From the NCBI GenBank assembly GCA_036383955.1, contig DASVNH010000243.1, positions 1 through 64,000 of the forward strand: DNA of 64,000 nucleotides. The letters are read 5' to 3'. Origin of the DNA: JACQFK01 sp036383955. GTDB taxonomy: Bacteria > Planctomycetota > MHYJ01 > JACPRB01. The notes beneath the pieces are model-generated. The model was not told the origin of the DNA and searched no databases. It worked only from the letters and a program-made list of their open reading frames with translations. Below, one piece after another: positions 38,458 through 46,772 of this stretch (positions within the stretch are counted from its first letter, which is position 1; each line of letters starts with the position of its first letter). The translations under genes were made by a program, and so were the position numbers.

Positions 38458-40874
38458 TGATCGCGCTATTGTGCGTCCTGGCCGCCCAGGAGGACGTCGT
38501 CCTCTACCCCCGCGAGATCCGCCTCCACGGCCCCGCCTCCCGCCAGACCCTGCTCCTCGAGCGGACCCGCGGAACGACGGCGGTCGGGCCCGCCGACGGC
38601 GCCGCCTACGCGTCCAGCGACCTGCGGGTCGTCGTGATCGAAAACGGCGCGGCCGTGCCCGTCGGCGACGGCACCGCGACGATCACCGCGCGCGCGGGGG
38701 GAAGGACGTCGACCTCCCCCGTGAAGGTCACCGACATGGGCAGGCCGTTCGCGCGGAGCTTCCGCAACCACGTCCAGCCCGTGCTCGCCCGCTACGGCTG
38801 CTCCTCCGGCGCCTGCCACGGCGCGGCCGCCGGCAAGAACGGCTTCAAGCTTTCGCTCCGCGGCTACGACGAGGAGGGCGACCACAAGGCGCTCACGCGC
38901 CACGCGCTCGGCCGCCGCGTCGACCTCGAGGACCCGGGCCGCAGCCTCCTCCTCCTCAAGGCCACCGGGGCCGTCGCCCACAAGGGCGGCGTCCGCTTCG
39001 CGCCGTCGTCGCGCGAATACGACGTCCTGGGCGAGTGGATCGCCGCCGGCTGCCCCCCGCCGCGGGCCGACGATCCCCGCGTCTCCCGGATCGAGGTGCT
39101 GCCGCCCCACGCCGAGCTCAAGCCCGGCCAGGACCAGCCCGTCCTCGTCCTCGCGCACTTCACCGACGGCTCGGTCTTCGACGCGACGCCCTGGGCCAAG
39201 TACACCGGCTCCGACAGCTCGGTCGCCGTGCCCGACGAGGCCGGCCGCGTGAAGGTCACCGGCAACGGCGAAGGCGCGATCACCGCCTGGTACCTGCAGA
39301 AGATCGCCGTGGCGTCCATCACGGTCCCCTACGCCAACCAGGTCCCCGCCGAGGTCTTCGCGAAGGCGCCGCGGGCGAACTTCATCGACGACCTCGTCCT
39401 CGCGAAGCTGAAGGAGCTCGACCTCCCCCCCTCGCCGCCCTGCTCCGACGCCGAGTTCCTCCGCCGCGCCTTCCTCGACGCGACCGGCACGCTCCCGACG
39501 GCCGACGAGGCCCGCGCGTTCCTCGCCGATCCGGCCCCGGACAAGCGCGACCGCCTGATCGAGGCGCTCCTCGCCCGCCCGGAGTACGTCGACTACTGGA
39601 CCTACAAATGGTCCGACCTGCTCCTCGTCTCCAGCCGCACGCTCAGCAAGCCCGCCATGTGGGCGTACTTCGCCTGGGTGCGCAACCGCGTCGCCGCCAA
39701 CACGCCCTGGGACGCCGTCGTGCGCGAGCTCGTCACCGCCACGGGCGGCTCGATGGAGACCGGCGCGGCCGCGTTCTACCTGCTCCACGACGACCCGACC
39801 GAGATGGCGGAGAACGTGAGCCAGGCGTTCCTGGGGATGTCGATCCAGTGCGCCAAGTGCCACAACCATCCGATGGAGAAGTGGACGAACGACCAGTACT
39901 ACGCGTTCGCCAACCTCTTCTCGCGGGTGCGCCACAAGGCGACGCCCCGCGCGGGCAACGCGGTGGTCTTCGCCGCCTCCGAGGGCGAGCTCATCCAGCC
40001 CGTGTCCGGCCGCCCCCAGCCGCCCACCCCGCTCGACGGGACGCCCGTGGCGTTCGACGCCCCCGGCGACCGCCGCCACGCGCTCGCCGACTGGCTCGTC
40101 TCCAAGGACAACGCCTACTTCGCGCGCTCCATCGTCAACCGCGTCTGGGCCAACTACATGGGCGTCGGCCTGGTGGAGGCCGTCGACGACATGCGCAAGA
40201 CGAACCCGGCCTCGAACGAGAAGCTGCTCGACGCCCTGGCGGCCCACCTCGCGGAGGCGAAGTTCGACCTCAAGGCGCTGACCCGCGCGATCCTGCGCTC
40301 CCAGGCCTACCAGCGCTCCAGCCGCCCGCTGCCCGGCAACGCGGGAGACAAGCGCTTCTACGCGCGCTTCTACCCGCGGCGGCTCATGGCGGAGATCGCG
40401 CTCGACGCCCTTTCGCAGGCGACCGGCGCGCCCACGACCTTCGTCGAGGACCTGCGCAACGCGAACCAGAAAGGCGGGGCGCTGCCGTCCGGCCTCCGCG
40501 CGCTGCAGCTGCCCGACTCCAAGACCGACTCCTACTTCCTCAAGGCCTTCGGGCGCGCCGACCGCATCCAGACCTGCGAGTGCGAGCGCAGCAACGCGCC
40601 CTCCATGTCCCAGGCCCTGCACCTGTCGAACGGCGACACCCTGAACGAGAAGCTGCGCGCGAAGGGCAACCGGATCGAGAAGCTGCTCGCGTCGAGCCCC
40701 GAGACGATCGTCGAGGAGGCCTACCTCGCCTCCGTCTCGCGCCTCCCCACGGACGCGGAGCGCCGCAAGATCCTCGACGTCCTGGCCGGCGCGAAGGAGA
40801 CGGAGCGCCGCGAGGCGATCGAAGACCTGTTCTGGGGCCTGCTGTCGTCGCGCGAGTTCCTGTTCAACCACTGA
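38457..40874 (+). CDS. planctomycete cytochrome-type DUF1549/DUF1553 protein with Big2-like domain
   Basis: The 805-residue secreted protein has a short signal peptide (MIALLCVLAAQ), an N-terminal region with GCSSGACHGAAAGKNGFKLSL (C-x4-C-H), a Big_2-like segment (about 215-300), DUF1549 (about 305-500) with SIQCAKCHNHPMEKWT (a C-x2-C-H haem motif), and DUF1553 (about 550-800) with IVNRVWANYMGVGLV and SLPTDAE-type motifs. It pairs with the DUF1501 gene upstream. A role in complex polysaccharide use or periplasmic redox has been proposed for such pairs but is unproven. Confidence 0.94.
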   Translation: MIALLCVLAAQEDVVLYPREIRLHGPASRQTLLLERTRGTTAVGPADGAAYASSDLRVVVIENGAAVPVGDGTATITARAGGRTSTSPVKVTDMGRPFARSFRNHVQPVLARYGCSSGACHGAAAGKNGFKLSLRGYDEEGDHKALTRHALGRRVDLEDPGRSLLLLKATGAVAHKGGVRFAPSSREYDVLGEWIAAGCPPPRADDPRVSRIEVLPPHAELKPGQDQPVLVLAHFTDGSVFDATPWAKYTGSDSSVAVPDEAGRVKVTGNGEGAITAWYLQKIAVASITVPYANQVPAEVFAKAPRANFIDDLVLAKLKELDLPPSPPCSDAEFLRRAFLDATGTLPTADEARAFLADPAPDKRDRLIEALLARPEYVDYWTYKWSDLLLVSSRTLSKPAMWAYFAWVRNRVAANTPWDAVVRELVTATGGSMETGAAAFYLLHDDPTEMAENVSQAFLGMSIQCAKCHNHPMEKWTNDQYYAFANLFSRVRHKATPRAGNAVVFAASEGELIQPVSGRPQPPTPLDGTPVAFDAPGDRRHALADWLVSKDNAYFARSIVNRVWANYMGVGLVEAVDDMRKTNPASNEKLLDALAAHLAEAKFDLKALTRAILRSQAYQRSSRPLPGNAGDKRFYARFYPRRLMAEIALDALSQATGAPTTFVEDLRNANQKGGALPSGLRALQLPDSKTDSYFLKAFGRADRIQTCECERSNAPSMSQALHLSNGDTLNEKLRAKGNRIEKLLASSPETIVEEAYLASVSRLPTDAERRKILDVLAGAKETERREAIEDLFWGLLSSREFLFNH

Positions 40875-41035
40875 TGAGAAACTCACCACAAAGGCACGAA
40901 GAGCGCGAAGCGGCCGCTTCGAGGAACGCGGGGAGGCCGCCCGAGGCGGCCTCGGCTTTCTCCGGAAGCCCCGCGTTCTCCGTGTCCTTTGTGTCTTCGT
41001 GGTGCCGTCTCGGTGTTCTCGGTGTCTCGGTGGTG
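40870..41035. repeat. composite inverted repeat of the ACCAC(G/A)AAGACAC type
   Basis: The gap between two cytochrome-type genes holds CACCACAAAGGCACGAAG on the left and CCTTTGTGTCTTCGTGGTG plus GGTGTCTCGGTGGTG on the right. Between them lies a nested hairpin: GAACGCGGGG (40924-40933) pairs perfectly with CCCCGCGTTC (40969-40978), and GAGGCCGCC pairs with GGCGGCCTC inside it. No gene fits here. Confidence 0.75.
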
Positions 41036-41040
41036 AAGCG

Positions 41041-44000
41041 ATGAGCCTGCTGATCCTGGCCCTCCTGACGCAGAGCTACGGGGAGGTCGACGCGATCTTC
41101 CGCAAGCACTGCGTCTCCTGCCACAACCCCAAGGAGCTGAAAGGCGAGCTCAACCTCGAGAGCCACGCCGGGCTCCTCAAGGGCGGCGAGAACGGGCCGG
41201 TCGTGGACTCCCTCGTCGCGGTCCTCGAGCACGCGAAGAAGCCCTTCATGCCGCCGCCCAAGAAGGCGCCGAAGCTGGGCGCCGCGGAAATCGACGTCGT
41301 CCGCAAGTGGGTCGCGGCCGGCGCGCCCGCCCCGAAGGCGGGCGAAGTCGCGAAGGCCGTCGACGTCCCCAAGATCGCCCCCAAGGTCGCGCCGCGCCGC
41401 GCCGTCGGCGCGATCGCCGCCGCCCCGAAACAGCTCGCGGTCGCCCGCCTGGCGGACGTCGAGATCCTCGACCCCGAAACCCGGGCCGTGACGCGCAAGC
41501 TCGCCGGGCACGCGGGGCCCGTGCTCGACCTCGCGTTCAGCGCCGACGGCAAGTTCCTGGCCGCGGCGGGCGGCGAGCGCGGCGTCGCGGGCGAGGTGAA
41601 GATCTGGGCCGACGCGGCCGTGGTGAAGACGCTCAAGGGCCACGCCGACGCGATCTACGCGGTCGCGTTCTCGCCCGACGGCAAGCTGCTCGCGACGGGC
41701 AGCTACGACCGCGACGTGGTGCTGTGGGATCTGGCGGCGGGCAAGCCGCTCCGGACGCTGGAAGGCCACAACGAGGCGGTGTTCGACGTCGCGTTCCGCC
41801 CCGACGGAAAGATCCTCGCCAGCGCGAGCGCCGACCGCACCGTGAAGCTCTGGGACGTGGAGTCCGGCCAGCGCCGCGAGACGCTCAATGAGGCGACGAA
41901 GGCGCTGCACGCGGTCGCGTGGAGCGCGGACGGCCGTCACGTCTACGCGGGCGGGGTGGACAACCGGGTGCGGCAGTGGGAGGTCAGCGCCGACGCGAAG
42001 GAAGGCACGAACGCGCTCAGGGCGTCGGTCTTCACGCACGAGGGCGCGATCCTGGCGATCCGCTTCTCCGGCGACGGAAAGACGCTGCTGACGTCGGCCG
42101 ACGACCGGACGGTGAAGCTCTGGAACGCCGGGGACTTCTCGCAGAAGCTGGTTCTCGAGGCGCAGCCCGACTGGCCGGTCGCGCTCGCGTTCGCGCTCGA
42201 CGACAAGACGGCCGTGGTCGGGCGCCTCGACGGCACGCTGGGCTTCTACGCCAGCGCCGACGGCAAGCCGCTCGCCCAGGCGACGCCGGAGCCGGGGATG
42301 ATCCGGCCCCGCGGCCTGCGGCGCGGCGCCGGGGGGGAATTCAAGATCACGGGCAAAAACCTCGGCGGGCTGGCGTCGGCGCGGACGAGCCATCCCAAGG
42401 TCCAGGCCCGCGTCCTCAAGAGCGACCGGGCCGACGAGGCCTGGGTCGAGATCACGGCGGCGCCCGACGCCCCGCCCGCCGGCGTGGACGTGTGGGTCTC
42501 GGGCCCGGCCGGCGAGGCGGGGCCGCTGAAGGTCTGGGTCGACGACCTCCTCCAGATCGGCGAGAAGGAGTCGAACGCGTCGATGCCCGTCTCGACTCCC
42601 GCGAGCGTCTGGGGCTCGCTGGCGTCGCCCACGGACCAGGACGTCTTCGCGTTCGAGGCGAGGAAGGGCGAGACGCTCGTCTTCGACCTGGCGGCGAAGC
42701 GGCTCGGCTCGAAGCTCGAAGCGGTGATCTCCGTCTCGGACGCCCAGGGGCGCCTGCTCGCGAGCAACATCGACTACGAAGGGGAGGCCGATCCCTTCCT
42801 GGCCTGGACCGCGCCGGCGGACGGCCTGTATCACGCCCGCGTGCGCGACCTCCAGCACGCGGCGTCGGCCGAGCATTTCTACCGGCTTTCGGTCGGCGCG
42901 CTTCCGGTGGTGACCGGCGCGTATCCGCTGACGGTCCCCGCGCACGCGGAGTCGACGGTCGTCCTCGTCGGCCACAACCTGCCGCCCGGAGCTTCCGTCC
43001 GGGTGAAGGCCGGGGCGCCGGGAGATGTCGTCGTGCCCGCGGGCTACCGCTCGCTGCGGGAGATCAAGGTGAAGGCGGTCGAGGGCGCCGAGCCCCTGGA
43101 GGTCGAGGGCGACGCCCCGAACGCGATCGCCGCTCCGGGAGGCGCCAACGGCCGGATCGGGGCGCCGGGGGACGTCGATCTCTGGCGCTTCGAGGCGAAG
43201 AAGGGCCAGGCCTGGGTGATCGAGACCCTGGCGGCGCGGATGGGCTCCGCGGCCGACACGAAGATCGAGATCCTGAGCGCGGACGGCAAGCCCGTCCCGC
43301 GCGTCCTGCTGCGGGCGGCGCGCGACAGCTGGCTGGAGTTCCGCGCGATCGACGCGAACGCGATCGGCGGGCGGTACTGGCAGTGGGAGGAGATGGAGCT
43401 CGGCCAGTACCTGTACATGAACGGCGAGGTCGTGCGGCTCTTCCTGGCGCCCCGGGGGCCCGACTCCCAGTGGGACTTCTTCGCCTCCGGAGGCAAGCGC
43501 CTCAGCTACTTCGACACCAGCGCGGTGGCCCATCCGCTCGACGAGCCGGCCTACATCGTCGACCCCCATCCGCCCGGCACGAAGCTGCCCCCCAACGGCC
43601 TCCCCGTGTTCACGCTCCACTACGCGAACGACGACGACGCGTCCCGCAAGCTCGGCGCCGACTCGCGGCTCACGTTCACCGCGCCGGCCGACGGCGCCTA
43701 CCTCGCGCGGGTGCGCGACGTCCGGAGCCTCGGCGGCGAGCGCCACACGTACCGGCTCTCGATCCGCGAGGCGAAGCCCGATTTCAACGTGTCCCTCGAG
43801 GGGCAGAACTCGAGCGTGCCCGAAGGCAGCGGCCGCAACTTCACCGTCCGCGTGGACCGGGTGGACGGCTTCGACGGCCCCGTGAGCGTCGAGATCTCGG
43901 GCATGCCGCCGGGCTTCACGGCCACGTCCCCGCTCACGATCTACGAGGGGCACCTCACCACGCAGGGGACCCTCTACGCCGGCGCCGGCGCCCCGAAGCC

Positions 44001-44430
44001 CGCGGCGGGGCCGGCGGCGAAGCTCGTCGCCCGCGCGATGGTGCGCGGGAAGGAAGTCGTCAAGGAGGCGAACGCCTTCGGCGCCTTCTCGCTCGCGCCC
44101 AAGCCGCAGGTGCGCGTGTTCCTCGAGCCGGTCGACGGCGCGAAGGAGCTGGCCGTGGTCCCGGGCAAGGAGATCCCCGCCCTGCTCAAGATCGAGCGGA
44201 ACGGTTTCGAGGCCCGGGTGACGTTCGACGTCGAGGGCCTCCCCTTCGGCGTGATCGTGGGCGACATCGGCCTCAGCGGCGTGCTGATCCCCGAGAAGGA
44301 GACCGAGCGCCGGATCTTCCTGCAGTGCGCCCCCTGGGTCGCCCCCGAGAAGCGCTGGTGCCACGCCCGGGCCCGGGAGGTGGGCAACCCCACCAGCCCC
44401 CCGGTCCCGTTCACGGTCCTGCCGCGCTAG
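41041..44430 (+). CDS. cytochrome c / WD40 / pre-peptidase-domain secreted protein
   Basis: The 1129-residue protein starts with a short signal-like stretch (MSLLILALLTQ), a planctomycete cytochrome domain with one haem motif (KHCVSCHNPKELKG, residues about 24-36) and axial-methionine candidate FMPPPKK. A WD40 propeller follows (about 150-415; repeats such as GHADAIYAVAFSPDGKLLATGS and ..VKLWD). From about 430 on are several beta-sandwich pre-peptidase C-terminal-like domains (PTDQDVFAFEARKGET, GDVDLWRFEAKKGQ). ATG 41041 lacks a clear Shine-Dalgarno. It completes the DUF1501/DUF1553 cluster. The stop shares CTAG 44427-44430 with precursor gene A. Confidence 0.92.
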   Translation: MSLLILALLTQSYGEVDAIFRKHCVSCHNPKELKGELNLESHAGLLKGGENGPVVDSLVAVLEHAKKPFMPPPKKAPKLGAAEIDVVRKWVAAGAPAPKAGEVAKAVDVPKIAPKVAPRRAVGAIAAAPKQLAVARLADVEILDPETRAVTRKLAGHAGPVLDLAFSADGKFLAAAGGERGVAGEVKIWADAAVVKTLKGHADAIYAVAFSPDGKLLATGSYDRDVVLWDLAAGKPLRTLEGHNEAVFDVAFRPDGKILASASADRTVKLWDVESGQRRETLNEATKALHAVAWSADGRHVYAGGVDNRVRQWEVSADAKEGTNALRASVFTHEGAILAIRFSGDGKTLLTSADDRTVKLWNAGDFSQKLVLEAQPDWPVALAFALDDKTAVVGRLDGTLGFYASADGKPLAQATPEPGMIRPRGLRRGAGGEFKITGKNLGGLASARTSHPKVQARVLKSDRADEAWVEITAAPDAPPAGVDVWVSGPAGEAGPLKVWVDDLLQIGEKESNASMPVSTPASVWGSLASPTDQDVFAFEARKGETLVFDLAAKRLGSKLEAVISVSDAQGRLLASNIDYEGEADPFLAWTAPADGLYHARVRDLQHAASAEHFYRLSVGALPVVTGAYPLTVPAHAESTVVLVGHNLPPGASVRVKAGAPGDVVVPAGYRSLREIKVKAVEGAEPLEVEGDAPNAIAAPGGANGRIGAPGDVDLWRFEAKKGQAWVIETLAARMGSAADTKIEILSADGKPVPRVLLRAARDSWLEFRAIDANAIGGRYWQWEEMELGQYLYMNGEVVRLFLAPRGPDSQWDFFASGGKRLSYFDTSAVAHPLDEPAYIVDPHPPGTKLPPNGLPVFTLHYANDDDASRKLGADSRLTFTAPADGAYLARVRDVRSLGGERHTYRLSIREAKPDFNVSLEGQNSSVPEGSGRNFTVRVDRVDGFDGPVSVEISGMPPGFTATSPLTIYEGHLTTQGTLYAGAGAPKPAAGPAAKLVARAMVRGKEVVKEANAFGAFSLAPKPQVRVFLEPVDGAKELAVVPGKEIPALLKIERNGFEARVTFDVEGLPFGVIVGDIGLSGVLIPEKETERRIFLQCAPWVAPEKRWCHARAREVGNPTSPPVPFTVLPR

Positions 44431-44603
44431 ACGGAGCCGTCGCCGGAGATCTGGGTGCCGGGACGAGCGACCTTCTCCGCGAGCAGGATCGTGTTGCTCG
44501 TGCCGTCCGTGATGCTCGGACTCGGCTGGGTGAAATTCAGGCCGCCCTTGGTCTTCTTCATCGCCTTCTTCGCCAGGGGCTTCTTCGCCTTTTTCGGAGG
44601 CAT
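44427..44603 (-). CDS. KKTKGG-leader peptide A (DUF1559-like tail), 58 aa
   Basis: The first 21 residues are a Lys-rich leader ending AMKKTKGG. The 37-residue tail starts LNFTQPSP, contains ITDGTSNTILLAEKV and ends SGDGSV. ITDGTSNTI is the C-terminal hallmark of DUF1559 pseudopilin-like proteins, but here it stands alone. The tail has no Cys. A strong Shine-Dalgarno (AAGGAGGG) lies 5-6 nt before ATG 44603. It is last in the run E-D-YkgJ-B-A. It is inferred to be a ribosomal peptide precursor cleaved after GG. Confidence 0.8.
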   Translation of the reverse strand: MPPKKAKKPLAKKAMKKTKGGLNFTQPSPSITDGTSNTILLAEKVARPGTQISGDGSV

Positions 44604-44616
44604 GGTTTCCCTCCTT

Positions 44617-44763
44617 CTAGCCGGTGATCTGGATGTCGTTGAGCGTGATCTTGAGGAAGTCCTGCTGGCCGCTCTTCTTGTCGGTCGTGGTCACGGCGCC
44701 GCCCTTGGTCTTCTTCATGTCCTTCTTGCCGAGGGGCTTCACGGGCTTCTTCGCTTTCGCCAT
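44617..44763 (-). CDS. KKTKGG-leader peptide B (Hcp-strand-like tail), 48 aa
   Basis: The leader (22 residues) ends DMKKTKGG and the core is AVTTTDKKSGQQ followed by DFLKITLNDIQITG. The last part resembles a beta strand of Hcp-type tube proteins (x-I-T-L-x-D-V-x-I-S). A strong Shine-Dalgarno GAGGAGGA lies 5 nt before ATG 44763. Gene A follows after 13 nt and the YkgJ gene precedes it by 13 nt, so these are one transcript. There is no Cys and no signal peptide. Confidence 0.8.
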   Translation of the reverse strand: MAKAKKPVKPLGKKDMKKTKGGAVTTTDKKSGQQDFLKITLNDIQITG

Positions 44764-44776
44764 GGTCATCCTCCTC

Positions 44777-45172
44777 TCATGTCCGGGTCCGTTTTACCGA
44801 GTAGTGGTAGCGCCGGCCGTCCTGCGTGACGACCGGAGGCATGCCGCGCTCGCCGACGCGGGGCGCCGTGATCGGGTAGAGCTGGAAGCGGTGGCCGGAG
44901 CAGTCGAAACGGCGGCAGGCCGCGGGGCGGTCGGCGTAGATCGAGCAGCGGTCGTCCTCCCCCAGGTAGACGCAGCCGCCGTCCTTCTGCCGCAGGACGA
45001 TCCGGCCCTCGACGGCCTCCGACTCGTAGCGTCCGGAGGCGATCTCCTCGTCCGCGAGCGGGGCGCGCATGCCCCGGCAGCACACCGCGCGGCACGCGGG
45101 CCGGCAGGCGTCGCAATCGCCGGAGAAGCGGAACGCGCCCCGTTCGAACCGGACATGGCGGGTGTGAGGCAC
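44777..45172 (-). CDS. YkgJ-family cysteine-cluster protein 1
   Basis: The 131-residue protein has the family's cysteine pattern: GDCDACRPACRAVCC at about 19-33, CVYL and CSIY near residues 67-77, then RPAACRRFDCSGH. YkgJ proteins are thought to bind iron or zinc; the function is unknown. It is 5 nt downstream of peptide gene D and starts with GTG 45172. It is a paralogue of the gene at 46773-47180, also directly downstream of a peptide gene, so it may be a maturation factor for these peptides (inference). Confidence 0.88.
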   Translation of the reverse strand: MPHTRHVRFERGAFRFSGDCDACRPACRAVCCRGMRAPLADEEIASGRYESEAVEGRIVLRQKDGGCVYLGEDDRCSIYADRPAACRRFDCSGHRFQLYPITAPRVGERGMPPVVTQDGRRYHYSVKRTRT

Positions 45173-45177
45173 GCGGC

Positions 45178-45336
45178 TCAGGGGCTGGAGATCGACGCCT
45201 CGCGCACCTTCTGAATGGCCGGCAGGAGCAGGCCCTGGGTCGTGGGATCGCCCATCGTGAAATTCAGCCCGCCCTTGGTCTTCTTCATCGACGTCTTGCC
45301 GAGGACTTTCTTGGGGGACTTCTTCTTAGGCGCCAT
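45178..45336 (-). CDS. KKTKGG-leader peptide D (DUF1559-like tail), 52 aa
   Basis: The 23-residue leader ends SMKKTKGG. The core LNFTMGDPTTQG continues LLLPAIQKVREASISSP. LLLPA(I/V)QKVREA is the N-terminal hallmark of DUF1559 pseudopilins, here without the preceding hydrophobic helix. A Shine-Dalgarno AAGGAGGG precedes ATG 45336, with the same GGAAACC spacing as genes A and E. It is followed at once by YkgJ 1. Confidence 0.8.
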   Translation of the reverse strand: MAPKKKSPKKVLGKTSMKKTKGGLNFTMGDPTTQGLLLPAIQKVREASISSP

Positions 45337-45378
45337 GGTTTCCCTCCTTACGCCGTCGTCGACGGCTTCTTCCTGGCC

Positions 45379-45558
45379 TTAGAGGCCGAAGTTGATGGAG
45401 CCGCCGTCGATCGGAGCGCTGGGATCCGACGGGGCCGCGTACTTGCCCGCGTACCGCTCCGACGGGGCGGTGAAATTCAGCCCGCCCTTGGCCTTTTTCA
45501 TCGACTTCTTGTCGAGCGCCTTCGACGGCTTCTTCGCGCTCTTCTTCTTGTCCGCCAT
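45379..45558 (-). CDS. KKAKGG-leader peptide E, 59 aa
   Basis: The 26-residue leader ends SMKKAKGG (Ala in place of Thr). The core LNFTAPSERYAGKYAAPSDP runs on to APIDGGSINFGL. It shares LNFT directly after GG with peptides A and D. The Shine-Dalgarno GGGAGGAG precedes ATG 45558. It is first in the minus-strand run, behind a TAGAAG box (45586-45591). It diverges from the JmjC oxygenase gene. Confidence 0.8.
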   Translation of the reverse strand: MADKKKSAKKPSKALDKKSMKKAKGGLNFTAPSERYAGKYAAPSDPSAPIDGGSINFGL

Positions 45559-45585
45559 GGTTTCTCCTCCCCGTTCTTGGACGTT

Positions 45586-45591
45586 CTTCTA
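45586..45591 (-). promoter_or_regulatory. -10-like TAGAAG upstream of peptide gene E
   Basis: TAGAAG lies about 27 nt before ATG 45558. The same hexamer followed by AA lies before peptide gene G (47378-47383), so the two peptide operons may share promoter type. Confidence 0.4.
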
Positions 45592-45614
45592 AGACGATCC
45601 GGACTTGTTACGGT

Positions 45615-45620
45615 TACCAT
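45615..45620 (+). promoter_or_regulatory. -10-like TACCAT before the JmjC gene
   Basis: TACCAT lies 8 nt before ATG 45629, the leaderless geometry seen elsewhere in the window. Confidence 0.4.
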
Positions 45621-45628
45621 GTTTTGCC

Positions 45629-46765
45629 ATGTTTCGTTTCCAGGAATTGATCGCCCCGGTCTCCCCCGGGACGTTCGCGCGCCGCTTCTGGGGACGCCGC
45701 GTGCTCCACGTTCCGGGGCCGCGCGCCCGGGACGTCGTCACGGCCGAGGACATCGACGGCCTCCTGTCCCGCCTGAAGGCCGGCGAGACGGCGTTCGTCT
45801 CCTCCGCGGAGAACGGGACGCGACCCGCGGCGTCGGTCGTCGACCGCCCCCTCGGCCATCACGACCGGATCCCCCCGGCGCGGCTGTACGCGGCCCTCCG
45901 TCAGGGCGAGTCGATCAAGCTGAACTTCGTCGAGCACCGCCTGCCGCGCGTCGCCGCCGCCGTCCGCGCGATCGAGGACTTCACCCAGCAGCCGCTCAAC
46001 GACGCCACGATCTTCGTGACCCCGCCGGGAGGCGCCGCGCTTCCGCATCACTTCGACGACGAGCACACGTTCACGATCCAGCTCGCCGGCGAAAAGACCT
46101 GGAGCTTCCATCGCCCCGCCCGGGCGGGCGAGCCGACCCCGATGCCCCGCTCGAAGGCCGGCCGCGTCCTGCGCTCGGTGAGGCTGCGCCCCGGCGACGT
46201 CCTCTATGTCCCGCCCCGCGTCATCCACGCGGCCCGTTCGACGCGCGCCCTCTCGCTCTCCGTGGGCGTCGGCATCCGCGGGCTCGACGTCCGCGACCTC
46301 CTGCTCGGGTGGCTCCGCCGGACGATCGAGGCCCTGCCCCGGGAGCCGCTGCCCTGCCGCTGGTTCGACGACCGCCGCCGGCTGAAGCGGGAGCTGGAGC
46401 GCTCGCTCGAGCGCCTCGCCGGGGCCGCCGGGCGATCGCTGGACCGGGCGCTCGACGACATCCACGGGCGGCAGCTCCGGAACCGCCAGGCCCTGCGGGA
46501 AGGCGCCCTGGCGCGGGCGTTCGCCGAAGGCGGCCGCTTCGTCCGGCCTCCGGAAGTCGAATGCCACGTCCACCGCGACCGCGACGGCTGCGTGCTGAGC
46601 TTCCCCGGCGCGGAGCCCTTCCGCGCGCCGCGGTCGGCCTGGACGGCGCTGCGTTTCGTCGCGGGCCGCTCGACGCCCTTCGCCCCCTCCGAGCTGCCGG
46701 GCCGCGGACCTCGCGGGCTGCTCGAGTCCCTGGTCGCGCTGGGGGTCCTGCACCGCGTGCCGTGA
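45629..46765 (+). CDS. JmjC/cupin-fold 2-oxoglutarate oxygenase (ribosomal-oxygenase-like)
   Basis: The 378-residue protein is of the cupin_4/ROX family (YcfD, MINA/NO66), which hydroxylates residues in ribosomal proteins. The iron triad is visible: HxD in LPHHFDDEHTFTIQLAG and the distal histidine in LYVPPRVIHAAR. The RFWGRRVLHVPG start and the C-terminal winged-helix-like region also fit. It sits between the two peptide operons and diverges from gene E, so its substrate may be the Lys-rich peptides rather than a ribosomal protein (inference). Confidence 0.85.
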   Translation: MFRFQELIAPVSPGTFARRFWGRRVLHVPGPRARDVVTAEDIDGLLSRLKAGETAFVSSAENGTRPAASVVDRPLGHHDRIPPARLYAALRQGESIKLNFVEHRLPRVAAAVRAIEDFTQQPLNDATIFVTPPGGAALPHHFDDEHTFTIQLAGEKTWSFHRPARAGEPTPMPRSKAGRVLRSVRLRPGDVLYVPPRVIHAARSTRALSLSVGVGIRGLDVRDLLLGWLRRTIEALPREPLPCRWFDDRRRLKRELERSLERLAGAAGRSLDRALDDIHGRQLRNRQALREGALARAFAEGGRFVRPPEVECHVHRDRDGCVLSFPGAEPFRAPRSAWTALRFVAGRSTPFAPSELPGRGPRGLLESLVALGVLHRVP

Positions 46766-46772
46766 GGCCGCG

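Noticed and set aside
40864..44364. 1166-codon open frame antisense to the WD40/cytochrome gene
   Set aside because: No domain and typical shadow composition; the plus-strand gene has clear haem and WD40 motifs.
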